DNA from: Nonomuraea polychroma
GTDB lineage: Bacteria > Actinomycetota > Actinomycetes > Streptosporangiales > Streptosporangiaceae
Assembly: GCF_004011505.1 (NCBI RefSeq)
Contig: NZ_SAUN01000001.1
Span: 10,629,501-10,693,500, forward strand
Length of the DNA stretch: 64,000 nt
Direction: 5' to 3'
The notes under the pieces were generated by a model. That model was not told the DNA's origin. It ran no database searches and saw only the letters and a program-made list of their open reading frames with translations. The stretch's first letter is position 1. The number at the start of each line of letters is the position of its first letter. Positions 8,559-16,404 of this stretch are shown here, one piece after another. The position numbers and the translations under genes were made by a program.

Positions 8559-8917
8559 ATCTGGAAATGTCGCACGCCAAAGCCCCCAAGACCAGGCCAC
8601 CCTCCCACCCTTCCCACCGAACCTTTACCGAAGCCGCCCCAGGCGAAGACCTTGGAAGGTTGCGGTGGCAGGGGATGTCCGTGGTTGGCGGGGCTGTCCG
8701 GATGCCCCTGGTCGGTGCTGGGCCGCCCTGCGTCCCGGATGGCGTGCCGGCCCAGCGGTGAACCACGGGCCCCGGCCAACGATGCGCGCCGTAACGGCGC
8801 TCAGCCGGTGAAGGGGTCAGAGGCCGTGTTCCTGGAGGGCCCTCAGCCGAAGTATGGCGGGTGGCGGCCCACTTGGCGGAGCCGTACAAGATGGGTGTCT
8901 TTGGAAAGCCCGGCCAG

Positions 8918-9097
8918 GTGAGGGGCCGGGACGGCGCGTTGGAGAGTTCGGCCGTGAGGGGCCGGGACGGCGCGTTGGAGAGTTCGGTCGTGAGGGGCCG
9001 GGACGGCGCGTTGGAGAGTTCGGCCGTGAGGGGCCGGGACGGCGCGTTGGAGAGTTCGGTCGTGAGGGGCCGGGACGGCGTGTTGGAGAGTTCGGCC
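8918..9097. repeat. five-copy 36-bp tandem repeat upstream of galE-like gene
   Basis: Units begin at 8918, 8954, 8990, 9026 and 9062, each 36 bp starting GTGAGGGGCCGGGACGGCG; a decayed sixth copy starts at 9098. The units are almost identical. One position near the end alternates C,T,C,T,C along the array (TTCGGCC / TTCGGTC), which suggests growth by duplication of a 72-bp dimer. The period is divisible by three, so reading frames stay open across it on both strands, but no start or codon pattern supports a protein. The array lies 50 bases before galE. The rest of the 588-bp spacer (8559-8917) holds only a short hairpin (8786-8800) that I can point to. Confidence 0.9.
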
Positions 9098-9146
9098 GTG
9101 AGGCGCCGCAGGGACGGCGCGAAGGAGATCCGGTTAGGGTGCTGGG

Positions 9147-10124
9147 ATGCGTGTTTTGATCAGCGGTGGGGCGGGTTATATCGGCAGCACGGTCGCCTCG
9201 GCGTGTCTGGATGCGGGGATCTCGCCCGTGATTCTCGACAGCCTCGTGACCGGGCGGCGGGAGTTCGCAGAGGGTCGGGTGTTCTATGAGGGGGATATCA
9301 GCGACGGCCTGCTGCTCGACAAGATATTTGCCGAAAATCCGGATATCGAGGCCGTCATCCACTGTGCGGCGCTCATCGTCGTGCCCGACTCGGTGGCCGA
9401 TCCCGTCGGCTACTACCGCGCGAACGTGGCCAAGAGCCTGGAGTTCGTCGAGCACCTCCTCCGCAACGGCTGCACCCGGATGATCTTCAGCTCCTCCGCC
9501 TCGATCTACCGCACGGGCGAGGACCACACGGTGGACGAGGACTCCCCGCTCGACCCGATGAGCCCCTATGCCCGCACCAAGGCGGTGTGCGAGGCCATGT
9601 TCGCCGACATCGCCGCCACCCTCCCCATCAAGATCCTCTCCTTGCGCTATTTCAACCCCATCGGCGCGGACCCGGAGATGCGCACCGGCCTGCAACTGCG
9701 GCGCCCCAGCCACGCTCTCGGCAAGATGATCGAGGCGTACGAGGACGGGGTGCCCTTCCAGATCACCGGCGCCTGCTACCCGACCAGCGACGGCACCGGC
9801 ATCCGCGACTACGTCCATGTCTGGGACCTGGCCGCCGCACACGTCGCCGCCCTGCGCCGGTTCGACGAACTGAAAGCAAACGTGATCAACCTGGGCACCG
9901 GCTCGGGCACCACCGTCCGCGAACTGGTCGAGGCGTTCAACCGCGTTGTCGACCGCCCGATCGAGGTCGTCGAGGCCCCCGCGCGCCCCGGCGACGTGGC
10001 CGGCGCCTACACGCGCAGCGACCGCGCCCGCCGCCTCCTCGACTGGCAGGCCCGCTACTCCGTCGAGGACGGCATCCGGCACTCGCTCGAATGGGCGCGC
10101 CTGCGCGAGTCCCGGCTCGGATAA
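9147..10124 (+). CDS. galE: NAD-dependent sugar-nucleotide epimerase, GalE-like
   Basis: A 325-residue extended short-chain dehydrogenase. Residues 1-12 carry the Rossmann motif GGAGYIGS; the catalytic set is seen as SSSASIY followed by YARTK (Tyr-x-x-x-Lys); RYFNPIGADPE and GIRDYVHVWDL are the conserved GalE blocks that handle the UDP-hexose. The expected reaction is UDP-glucose to UDP-galactose interconversion. A second, more canonical GalE is encoded at 39707-40654, so this copy may have a different sugar specificity. The 36-bp repeat array lies just upstream and may influence its promoter. Confidence 0.88.
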   Translation: MRVLISGGAGYIGSTVASACLDAGISPVILDSLVTGRREFAEGRVFYEGDISDGLLLDKIFAENPDIEAVIHCAALIVVPDSVADPVGYYRANVAKSLEFVEHLLRNGCTRMIFSSSASIYRTGEDHTVDEDSPLDPMSPYARTKAVCEAMFADIAATLPIKILSLRYFNPIGADPEMRTGLQLRRPSHALGKMIEAYEDGVPFQITGACYPTSDGTGIRDYVHVWDLAAAHVAALRRFDELKANVINLGTGSGTTVRELVEAFNRVVDRPIEVVEAPARPGDVAGAYTRSDRARRLLDWQARYSVEDGIRHSLEWARLRESRLG

Positions 10125-10208
10125 TCGTCTGGATCGGCGTCGACGAGCGGTTGCGAGCGCTTGGTGCGGTGGCGGGTCCAGCGCACGGAACAGGCGTCGA
10201 CAACAGTC

Positions 10209-10240
10209 AGCCCTCTCCCTCCTGGCGGCGGGAGAGGGCT
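10209..10240. terminator. bidirectional terminator between galE-like and LprG-like genes
   Basis: Arms AGCCCTCTCCC (10209-10219) and GGGAGAGGGCT (10230-10240) pair perfectly (11 bp) around a 10-base loop. It lies between two convergent genes, 85 bases past the galE stop and 54 bases past the stop of the minus-strand gene, and can serve both. Confidence 0.75.
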
Positions 10241-10293
10241 GGGACGGCGGGATCAGTCGCCGATGTTGCCGATCAAGCCCAAGGTCTCGGACG

Positions 10294-11157
10294 TCACATG
10301 GTGACGTTGCCGAACGAGTTCAGGATCTCGGACGGGTCAGCCTCTTCGCCGTCCTTGAACTTGGTGGCGACCTCCTCCGCCGGCGGCGCCTTGATCGACA
10401 CGGCGGTGCCCCAGTCGGAGAACCTGGTGTCCACGCTCAAGGTGCCCTTCCCGGAGGACACGGCGGCGATCGGGAAGGTCGACACGAGGCGGGTCGGCAG
10501 ACCGGCCGAGTTCAGGGTGAGCCGCCAGCTGATCGTGCTCTTCTGCTGCTTCTTGGAAGGCTTGTCCAGCGCGGTGGCGCGGTACCACGGGGACACCTTC
10601 CACAGGTCGCCCACCATGACCTTGCCGGCGTAGCCGCCGCTGACGGGCTTGGCGCCCTTGAGCAGCGTCTTGAGGGTGGCGGTCTCGGCGAGGTTCAGGG
10701 GCTGGCCGAGCGCGCCGGTGATGCCGCCGGTCGGACCCTTGGGGAACTTGAGCCAGGTCTTGCCCTCGGGCAGCAGGGTCGACCACATGCCGCCGGACAC
10801 GTACGACGTCGTGCCGACGCGGATGGTGCGTTCCGGCGTGGCCAGAGCCTTGAGCAGCTCCGGGACGTCTTCCGTGTTCTCGCCCAAGTCCTTCAGCGAG
10901 ATGTTGAACCTGCCGGTGATGTCCGAGGCCGCGATGCCGGACTTGCCGAACTGCAGGGTGCCGCTGCGCCGGACGAAGATCTGGCGGTCCCCGTCCGCTT
11001 CGAGGGTGGTCCGCTCGGTGAACTTCACTCCCTTGCCCGGGGCGAGCTGCTTCTTCACCGCGACGACGGGGTCCTTCGGCGCGGCGGCCATCGCCGGGGT
11101 CGCGGCGATGAGGGTGGCGGTGGTGGCTAACACCACGCCGGCGAGCATTCGCTTCAT
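10294..11157 (-). CDS. secreted protein, possible LprG/LolA-like fold
   Basis: A 287-residue exported protein. The signal peptide is residues 1-25 (MKRMLAGVV...TPAMAAAP) with an Ala cleavage site and no lipobox Cys. The mature part alternates short strands typical of the LppX/LprG/LolA lipid-carrier type beta-sheet (GTLQFGKSGIAASDITGRFNIS, VGTTSYVSGGMWSTLLPEGKTWLKF, LTLNSAGLPTRLVSTF). Streptomycete and Nonomuraea relatives of this pattern are uncharacterised. A good AAAGGA precedes ATG 11157. A hairpin lies in the leader (11237-11257). Role unknown; lipid or sigma-factor-linked envelope function would be guesses. Confidence 0.6.
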   Translation of the reverse strand: MKRMLAGVVLATTATLIAATPAMAAAPKDPVVAVKKQLAPGKGVKFTERTTLEADGDRQIFVRRSGTLQFGKSGIAASDITGRFNISLKDLGENTEDVPELLKALATPERTIRVGTTSYVSGGMWSTLLPEGKTWLKFPKGPTGGITGALGQPLNLAETATLKTLLKGAKPVSGGYAGKVMVGDLWKVSPWYRATALDKPSKKQQKSTISWRLTLNSAGLPTRLVSTFPIAAVSSGKGTLSVDTRFSDWGTAVSIKAPPAEEVATKFKDGEEADPSEILNSFGNVTM

Positions 11158-11236
11158 GCGGATTCCTTTGTTGAGGGGGTCTACCGGTGCTTCCCCTGAA
11201 GCTCTGGTGCCTCAGGTGGAAGCGAGGTGCGCATAA

Positions 11237-11257
11237 AGCCCCGGATAACCCGGGGCT
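11237..11257. other. leader hairpin in the sucC / LprG-like divergent spacer
   Basis: AGCCCCGG (11237-11244) pairs with CCGGGGCT (11250-11257) around ATAAC. It sits about 80 bases upstream of the minus-strand secreted-protein gene. The spacer 11158-11552 between this gene and sucC must contain both promoters; I could not choose -35/-10 elements with confidence. Confidence 0.4.
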
Positions 11258-11552
11258 CCAGGAATCCTGCCAATTAAAGATCACGGCCATATATCGGTGC
11301 TCGGGCCCCACGGCGGCGAATCGGTGCATTTCTTGTGCAGATCATCATTCGCACCCTGCCGCCGGAAGTGTGACCGGAAACCGGGACAGAAGTGGGACCG
11401 GAGGTGAGATCAGCGTCACATACTGGGAGAACCATGACCCGGTGACCTGGGCAGGTCAAGCTTGGGGCTAGGCTTCACTGGCGGAAACGCCCGGCACGCA
11501 CGGGGTTGCCCGGGCCGTCGAACATCAGTCGGATAAGCAAGGACGGACCCTC

Positions 11553-12734
11553 GTGGACCTGTTCGAACATCAGGCGAAGGAGCTCTTCGCTGACTACGGC
11601 ATCCCGGTGCCGCGCGGCATCGTCGCCCACACCGTGGAGGAGGTGCGGGCGGCCGCTGAGCAGCTGACCGGCCGCGTAGTCGTCAAGGCCCAGGTCAAGA
11701 CCGGTGGCCGGGGCAAGGCCGGTGGCGTGAAGGTGGCCGGCGACGCCGCTGACGCCGTCGAGAAGGCCACCGCCATCCTGGGAATGGACATCAAGGGCCA
11801 CACGGTCCACAAGGTGCTCGTGGAGGAGGCCAGCGCGATCGCGGAGGAATACTACTTCTCCTTCCTGCTCGACCGCGCGAACCGCACGTTCCTCGCGATC
11901 TGCTCCGCCGCCGGCGGTATGGACATTGAAGAAGTCGCCCACAGCGCCCCCGAGAAGGTTGCCAAGGTGCCGGTCTCGGCGCTGACCGGCATCGACCGGG
12001 CCAAGGCCCGCGAGATCGCGGTGGCCGGCGGCCTGCCGGAGAAGTCGCTCGACGGCGCCGCCGAGCTCATCGAGAAGCTCTGGTGCTGCTTCGTCGACGA
12101 GGACGCCACGCTCGTCGAGGTCAACCCCATGATCCTGTCGGCCGACGGCCAGGTGAAGGCCCTCGACGGCAAGGTCACGCTCGACGACAACGCCTCCTTC
12201 CGCCAGCAGGAGCACGAGGCGCTGGCCGACAAGGCCGCTGAGGACCCGCTCGAGGCGAAGGCCAAGGAGAAGGACCTCAACTACGTCAAGCTCGACGGCA
12301 GCGTCGGCATCATCGGCAACGGCGCGGGCCTGGTCATGTCGACCCTCGACGTCGTGGCCTACGCCGGTGAGGCGTTCCCGGGCAAGCCGTCCCCCGCCAA
12401 CTTCCTCGACATCGGCGGCGGCGCCTCGGCCGAGGTCATGGCCGCCGGCCTGGAGATCATCCTCTCCGACCCCGATGTGAAGTCGATTTTCGTGAACGTC
12501 TTCGGCGGCATCACCGCCTGCGACGCCGTCGCCAACGGCATCGTCTCGGCGTTCAAGCTGCTGGAGAGCCGGGGCGAGGCCGTGACCCACCCGCTGGTGG
12601 TCCGCCTCGACGGCAACAACGCCCTGCTCGGGCGCCAGATTCTGGCCGACGCCGCGCTCCCGCGGGTCGAGCTGGTAGACACGATGGACGACGCGGCCAA
12701 GCGGGCCGCCGAGCTCGCTGCGGTAGGTGCGTAA
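11553..12734 (+). CDS. sucC: succinyl-CoA synthetase (ADP-forming), beta subunit
   Basis: A 393-residue ATP-grasp subunit of succinate-CoA ligase, TCA cycle. The start is GTG 11553 with AAGGACGG upstream. The N terminus MDLFEHQAKELFADYGIPVPRG is the family signature; KAQVKTGGRGKAGGVK binds the nucleotide; EVNPMIL holds metal ligands; GGGASAEVMAAGLEIILSDPDVKSIFVNVFGGI is the conserved C-terminal CoA-ligase block. Followed after 3 bases by sucD, so the two are co-translated into the heterotetramer. Confidence 0.97.
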   Translation: MDLFEHQAKELFADYGIPVPRGIVAHTVEEVRAAAEQLTGRVVVKAQVKTGGRGKAGGVKVAGDAADAVEKATAILGMDIKGHTVHKVLVEEASAIAEEYYFSFLLDRANRTFLAICSAAGGMDIEEVAHSAPEKVAKVPVSALTGIDRAKAREIAVAGGLPEKSLDGAAELIEKLWCCFVDEDATLVEVNPMILSADGQVKALDGKVTLDDNASFRQQEHEALADKAAEDPLEAKAKEKDLNYVKLDGSVGIIGNGAGLVMSTLDVVAYAGEAFPGKPSPANFLDIGGGASAEVMAAGLEIILSDPDVKSIFVNVFGGITACDAVANGIVSAFKLLESRGEAVTHPLVVRLDGNNALLGRQILADAALPRVELVDTMDDAAKRAAELAAVGA

Positions 12735-12737
12735 CTC

Positions 12738-13613
12738 ATGGCCATCTGGTTGACCGAAAACAGCAAGATCATCGTTCAGGGCATGACCGGCGGCGAGGGC
12801 ACCAAGCACACCCGCCGCATGCTCGCCTCCGGGGCGAAGGTCGTCGGCGGTGTCAACGCCCGCAAGGCCGGCACCGTTCACGAGGGCCTGCCCGTGTTCG
12901 GCACGGTCAAGGAGGCCATGGAGCAGACCGGCGCCGACGTGTCGGTCGTGTTCGTGCCCCCGGCGTTCACCAAGGACGCGGTCAAGGAGGCCATCGACGC
13001 CGAGATCCCGCTCTGCGTGGTGATCACCGAAGGCGTCCCGGTGCACGACAGCACCGAGTTCTGGGCCTACGCCGTCGAGAAGGGCAACAAGACCCGCATC
13101 ATCGGCCCCAACTGCCCCGGCATCGCCTCCCCCGGCGCCTCCAACGCGGGCATCATCCCCGCCGACATCACCACCGCCGGCCGCATCGGCCTGGTCTCGA
13201 AGTCCGGCACGCTCACCTACCAGCTCATGTACGAGCTGCGCGACTTCGGTTTCTCGACCGCGGTCGGCATCGGTGGCGACCCCGTCATCGGCACCACGCA
13301 CATCGATGCGCTCCAGGCCTTCCAGGAGGACCCGGGCACCGACGCCATCGTGATGATCGGTGAGATCGGCGGCGACGCCGAGGAGCGGGCCGCGGCCTAC
13401 ATCGAGCAGCACGTGACCAAGCCGGTGGTCGCTTACGTGGCCGGTTTCACCGCGCCCGAGGGCAAGACGATGGGCCACGCCGGCGCCATCGTGTCCGGCT
13501 CGGCCGGCACCGCCCAGGCCAAGAAGGAGGCCCTGGAGAAGGTGGGTGTCCGCGTCGGCAAGACCCCGTCGGAGACGGCCCGCCTGATGCGCGAGATCAT
13601 GCAGTCCCGCTGA
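12738..13613 (+). CDS. sucD: succinyl-CoA synthetase, alpha subunit
   Basis: A 291-residue alpha subunit. It carries the CoA-binding Rossmann N-terminal domain (IIVQGMTGGEGTKHTRRMLASG) and the phospho-histidine region GHAGAIVSGSAGTAQAKKEAL, with the active His in MGHAGAI. GPNCPGIASPG is another family hallmark. It begins 3 bases after sucC and is followed by a strong terminator, completing a two-gene operon. Confidence 0.97.
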   Translation: MAIWLTENSKIIVQGMTGGEGTKHTRRMLASGAKVVGGVNARKAGTVHEGLPVFGTVKEAMEQTGADVSVVFVPPAFTKDAVKEAIDAEIPLCVVITEGVPVHDSTEFWAYAVEKGNKTRIIGPNCPGIASPGASNAGIIPADITTAGRIGLVSKSGTLTYQLMYELRDFGFSTAVGIGGDPVIGTTHIDALQAFQEDPGTDAIVMIGEIGGDAEERAAAYIEQHVTKPVVAYVAGFTAPEGKTMGHAGAIVSGSAGTAQAKKEALEKVGVRVGKTPSETARLMREIMQSR

Positions 13614-13620
13614 CACCTGA

Positions 13621-13658
13621 CGAAAGCCCCGTACGGCACACACCGTGCGGGGCTTTCG
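13621..13658 (+). terminator. sucCD terminator
   Basis: A 16-bp stem, CGAAAGCCCCGTACGG (13621-13636) with CCGTGCGGGGCTTTCG (13643-13658), has one G-T wobble and a 6-base loop. It starts 8 bases after the sucD stop. Confidence 0.9.
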
Positions 13659-13707
13659 CCTGTGCCGGGTCGGTCCGTACGTGGCGGCCGTTCTCACGAT
13701 TAACCAC

Positions 13708-13845
13708 GGCGTCGCTCACGTTCGAAGACGGAGCCGCTCCACGCTCGACCACAGAGCCGGCCCACGTTTGCCCATGGAGCCGGCCTACGTTTGCCCATGG
13801 AGCCGGCCCACGTTTGACCATGGAGTCGGCCTACTTTCGACCACG
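13708..13845. repeat. 23-bp tandem repeat array, left of DUF6350 gene
   Basis: Six 23-bp units begin at 13708, 13731, 13754, 13777, 13800 and 13823. The best conserved start with GAGCCGG and contain CACGTTTG and CCATG; the outer units are more decayed, and the last runs into the 123-bp inverted repeat. The array is contiguous with no unique spacers, so it is not a CRISPR. Together with the inverted repeat it fills the 415-bp gap between sucD and the DUF6350 gene. A mirror-image set lies at 15759-15820. Confidence 0.85.
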
Positions 13846-13961
13846 GAGCCGGCCCACTGTGCGTCGTAACGGCGGCGCGCCACTGACCGGGTCAGAAAGC
13901 GTCTCCCTGGACAGGGGGCAACCCACGACGGCGCTTGGGGCAACCACGTCGCAGCGTAAAG
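13839..13961 (+). repeat. left copy of 123-bp inverted repeat
   Basis: This segment is the reverse complement of 15653-15775, with a single mismatch in 123 positions (ACAGGGGGC here, ACAGAGGGC in the other copy). It contains the internal palindromes TGACCCGGTCA and GGCGCGCC (in one orientation or the other) and two GGTTGCCC direct repeats 22 bases apart. It flanks the DUF6350 gene on its left. No transposase or integrase gene is nearby. Confidence 0.92.
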
Positions 13962-14028
13962 GATGAAAAAGCGATTCCCCCGGCGCGTCAACCAAGTGTT
14001 GGTTGGGAAAGGTTGAGAAAATCGCCCT

Positions 14029-15639
14029 GTGACGGCGATCCTCGACCAACTGCGCACCGGGTCAATGCTCAGCAAGCTCCCCGGGGCGGACGACGAGACG
14101 AGGCGTCCGCTACCCGTGTCGGGGATGCTCGCCGCGGCATGCACCCTCGGCGTCGGCTTGGCCGCTCTGACCACGCTCACGCTGGTCGGCTGGATCGCCG
14201 CCCCGCGCGGCACGCTGGGCTCCGGGTTGCCGGGGGTGTTCCGTACGGCGGCGCAGCTCTGGCTGGCCGCGCACCATGCCGGGTTCGCGATCCCCGGCGG
14301 GCGGGTCGGGCTGTTGCCGCTCGGGCTGATCATCTTGCCCGCCGTGCTGCTCTACCGGGCGGGGCGCTGGATGGCACGCGATGCCGACCTGCGGCTCCGG
14401 CTGCCCGCGCGGCTGCCGAAGAACAGCCCGCGTGAGCAGGCGCAGGCCCGCCGCCGCGCCCAGCTGGTGCTGGTGGTGCAGGCGGGGGTGTCGCTGGCGG
14501 CGCCATACGCGCTGCTGGCCGGGCTGATCGCGCTCGTGGCGAGCAACGAGATCACGCAGCCGTTCATCGGTGAGGCGCTGTTCAGCCACTTCGTGCTGGC
14601 GTTCCTGGCGGGCGCGCTGGCCACCGCGCGGATGATCGGGCCCTGGCGGGTGATGCTCAAGCTGCTGCCCGAGCGGGTGCGTGCGCTGACCGTCGGCACG
14701 GCGGTGGCCACCGCGTTGTTGCTGGTGGCCGGGCTGGCACTGGTGCTGGTCGCCGTCGTGCTGAACTTCGACCAGGTCACGGAGTTGTCCAGCGTCCTGT
14801 CGCCCGGGTTCGTGGGCGGGGTGCTGCTGGTGCTGCTCCAGCTGCTCTACCTGCTCAACGTCGTCATCTGGGCGTCTTCTTACATCGCGGGGCCGGGGTT
14901 CGCGATCGGCGCGGACACCCTGGTCGCGCCTACCGGCGTGCAGCTCGGCACGGTGCCGAGCCTGCCGTTGCTGGGCGCGTTGCCGGAGAGCGGGCCGGTG
15001 TCGGCGTGGATGATGGCGGTGATCGCGCTGCCGTTCGCGGCGGGGGCCGTGGCGGGGGTGATGGTGGCCAGGATCGCGCCGTCGCCGTCGTACGAGGCGG
15101 CGCCGCTCTGGGGATTCCTCACCGGGGTGTCCACCGGGGTCGTGGCGGGGGCGCTGGCGGCCCTGTCCGGCGGGCCCATCGGCGGCGGGCGGCTGGCGGC
15201 GGTGGGGCCCTCGCCCTGGGAGGTCGCGTTGTCGGTCGCGCTCGAGGTCGGCGTCGCCGCCGGCATCTCCGCGGGCGTGACGAACCTGCTGCTGATCAAC
15301 AAGCGGGCCCGCGCGCCGCTCGACAAGGCGGCCGCCCCGGTACGCAAGGCGGGTGCGGCGATCGCCAAGGCGGCGAGCAAGGTGGGGCTGGCCGAGTCGG
15401 ACCCGCGTCCGCTGCCGGGCCACTGGATGGACGCCACCGAGGCCGACACCCAGGAGATCCCGGTCATCAGGGACGACTGGCAGGACGAGCACGCCTCGGC
15501 GGCGGCCGAGACGCAGGCCCAGGCGCGGCCACCCCGCCCGGCGGAGGCGCGCCCGCCGCGCAACGACATCGTCGACGAGTCCGACGACCGGGGCGGCCAC
15601 GTCATTTATCTCGATCCCTATGCTTGGGACAAGGACTGA
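14029..15639 (+). CDS. DUF6350 multi-spanning membrane protein
   Basis: A 536-residue membrane protein with at least nine hydrophobic segments across residues 35-430 (for example VSGMLAAACTLGVGLAALTTLTLVGWI and TVGTAVATALLLVAGLALVLVAVVL) and a charged, Pro/Arg-rich cytoplasmic tail of about 100 residues ending in DPYAWDKD. It matches the DUF6350 (PerM-like annotated) family that, in streptomycetes, also sits between sucD and purN; a link with cell division or envelope homeostasis is only suspected. The start GTG 14029 has a weak ribosome-binding site; a 7-bp palindrome CAACCAAgtgTTGGTTG (13989-14005) lies just before it and may be an operator. The gene is enclosed by the 123-bp inverted repeat. 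Confidence 0.8.
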   Translation: MTAILDQLRTGSMLSKLPGADDETRRPLPVSGMLAAACTLGVGLAALTTLTLVGWIAAPRGTLGSGLPGVFRTAAQLWLAAHHAGFAIPGGRVGLLPLGLIILPAVLLYRAGRWMARDADLRLRLPARLPKNSPREQAQARRRAQLVLVVQAGVSLAAPYALLAGLIALVASNEITQPFIGEALFSHFVLAFLAGALATARMIGPWRVMLKLLPERVRALTVGTAVATALLLVAGLALVLVAVVLNFDQVTELSSVLSPGFVGGVLLVLLQLLYLLNVVIWASSYIAGPGFAIGADTLVAPTGVQLGTVPSLPLLGALPESGPVSAWMMAVIALPFAAGAVAGVMVARIAPSPSYEAAPLWGFLTGVSTGVVAGALAALSGGPIGGGRLAAVGPSPWEVALSVALEVGVAAGISAGVTNLLLINKRARAPLDKAAAPVRKAGAAIAKAASKVGLAESDPRPLPGHWMDATEADTQEIPVIRDDWQDEHASAAAETQAQARPPRPAEARPPRNDIVDESDDRGGHVIYLDPYAWDKD

Positions 15640-15652
15640 TTTTTTTCTTTTT

Positions 15653-15775
15653 CTTTACGCTGCGACGTGGTTGCCCCAAGCGCCGTCGTGGGTTGCCCTC
15701 TGTCCAGGGAGACGCTTTCTGACCCGGTCAGTGGCGCGCCGCCGTTACGACGCACAGTGGGCCGGCTCCGTGGTC
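15653..15775 (-). repeat. right copy of 123-bp inverted repeat
   Basis: Reverse complement of 13839-13961 with one mismatch. It starts 13 bases after the DUF6350 stop. The intervening bases form a pyrimidine run (T7CT5CT3 from 15640) that is very unusual for this genome and could act as the U-tract of a terminator or mark the end of an inserted repeat element. Confidence 0.92.
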
Positions 15776-15820
15776 AATCGTGGGCCGACTCGGTGGTCGA
15801 ACGTGGGCCGACTCCATGGT
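15759..15820. repeat. 23-bp tandem repeats, right of DUF6350 gene (mirror of left array)
   Basis: Three 23-bp units begin at 15759, 15782 and 15805 (the last partial), each starting GGGCCG and containing GTGGTC; they are the reverse complement of the left array's unit with a shifted register. The array continues outward from the inverted repeat just as on the left side, so the duplicated block is composite: core plus array. From 15821 to 15909 I see nothing definable. Confidence 0.75.
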
Positions 15821-15909
15821 GGCCCTTGGGATGCGTCCAAGGGCGCGAGAGGATGCGGCCGCCAGTGGTGCCGAGCGGCGACTCCCGAGGAAACCGACCG
15901 TGAGCCGGG

Positions 15910-16329
15910 TCAGGGTTGCATGGCGCCCAGGAGTTCGAGGACGTCCGGTGGGAGTTTGCGTTCGGCCGCGTCTCTGAACTGGGTGAAGCACTCGCCCTGA
16001 GAGGACACCGTGCCGGCGCCCTTCATGCACTCCTGGTAGGCGGCGTATTCATCCATCAGATACAGCTGCATCCCCGTGGCCATGGCTGACAACGCCAGTG
16101 CGATCGAGGAGATGGTGATGCCACCCACGGCTATCCCCGTGGGTTTGCCCGCGCCTTTCAGCAGCGGCAGCGCACGGATCCCGGCCGCCAGCGCGAACAG
16201 CGCCATGACCAGGCCGGCGAGCGGCAACATGAACGTCATGGCCAGCGCTGCGATGGACAACCAAATCGCTCGGCGACCCGCCGATTCGGCGGGCTGCTGG
16301 CCTGCCGGTGCCTGCACCGGTGTCGACAC
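15910..16329 (-). CDS. small membrane protein, DUF4190-like
   Basis: A 139-residue protein with a Pro/Gln-rich N-terminal tail, two closely packed transmembrane helices (IWLSIAALAMTFMLPLAGLVMALFALAAGIRALPLL and GIAVGGITISSIALALSAMATGMQLYLM) and a C-terminal extracellular-type part with two Cys (YQECMKG, GECFTQF). The double-helix pattern with an intervening basic loop resembles DUF4190 proteins. GTG 16329 has an excellent AGGAGGT. It is divergent from purN with a 75-base spacer. Function unknown. Confidence 0.65.
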   Translation of the reverse strand: MSTPVQAPAGQQPAESAGRRAIWLSIAALAMTFMLPLAGLVMALFALAAGIRALPLLKGAGKPTGIAVGGITISSIALALSAMATGMQLYLMDEYAAYQECMKGAGTVSSQGECFTQFRDAAERKLPPDVLELLGAMQP

Positions 16330-16404
16330 CTGACCTCCTCTGCGTCGCCGGACAAGGAACAGATACCCTGGCAGCCCACCCTGTTTTCCTCTTGGAGAGT
16401 GTGC

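Noticed and set aside
8918..9097. CRISPR array
   Set aside because: Units are directly adjacent with no unique spacers, and no cas genes are present.
8861..9289. Repeat protein encoded by the 36-bp array (GRDGALESS repeats)
   Set aside because: Frame stays open only because 36 is a multiple of three; it overlaps the galE start and no ribosome-binding site or signal supports it.
11475..13697. A 740-codon minus-strand frame opposite sucC-sucD
   Set aside because: Exact mirror of two certain genes, with no recognisable domain.
13708..13845. CRISPR array (23-bp repeats)
   Set aside because: Contiguous units without spacers; no cas genes; mirror copies on the other side of the DUF6350 gene.
13839..15775. 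A classical insertion sequence or transposon with terminal inverted repeats
   Set aside because: The enclosed gene is a DUF6350 membrane protein in its usual chromosomal position, no transposase is present, and I saw no target-site duplication.
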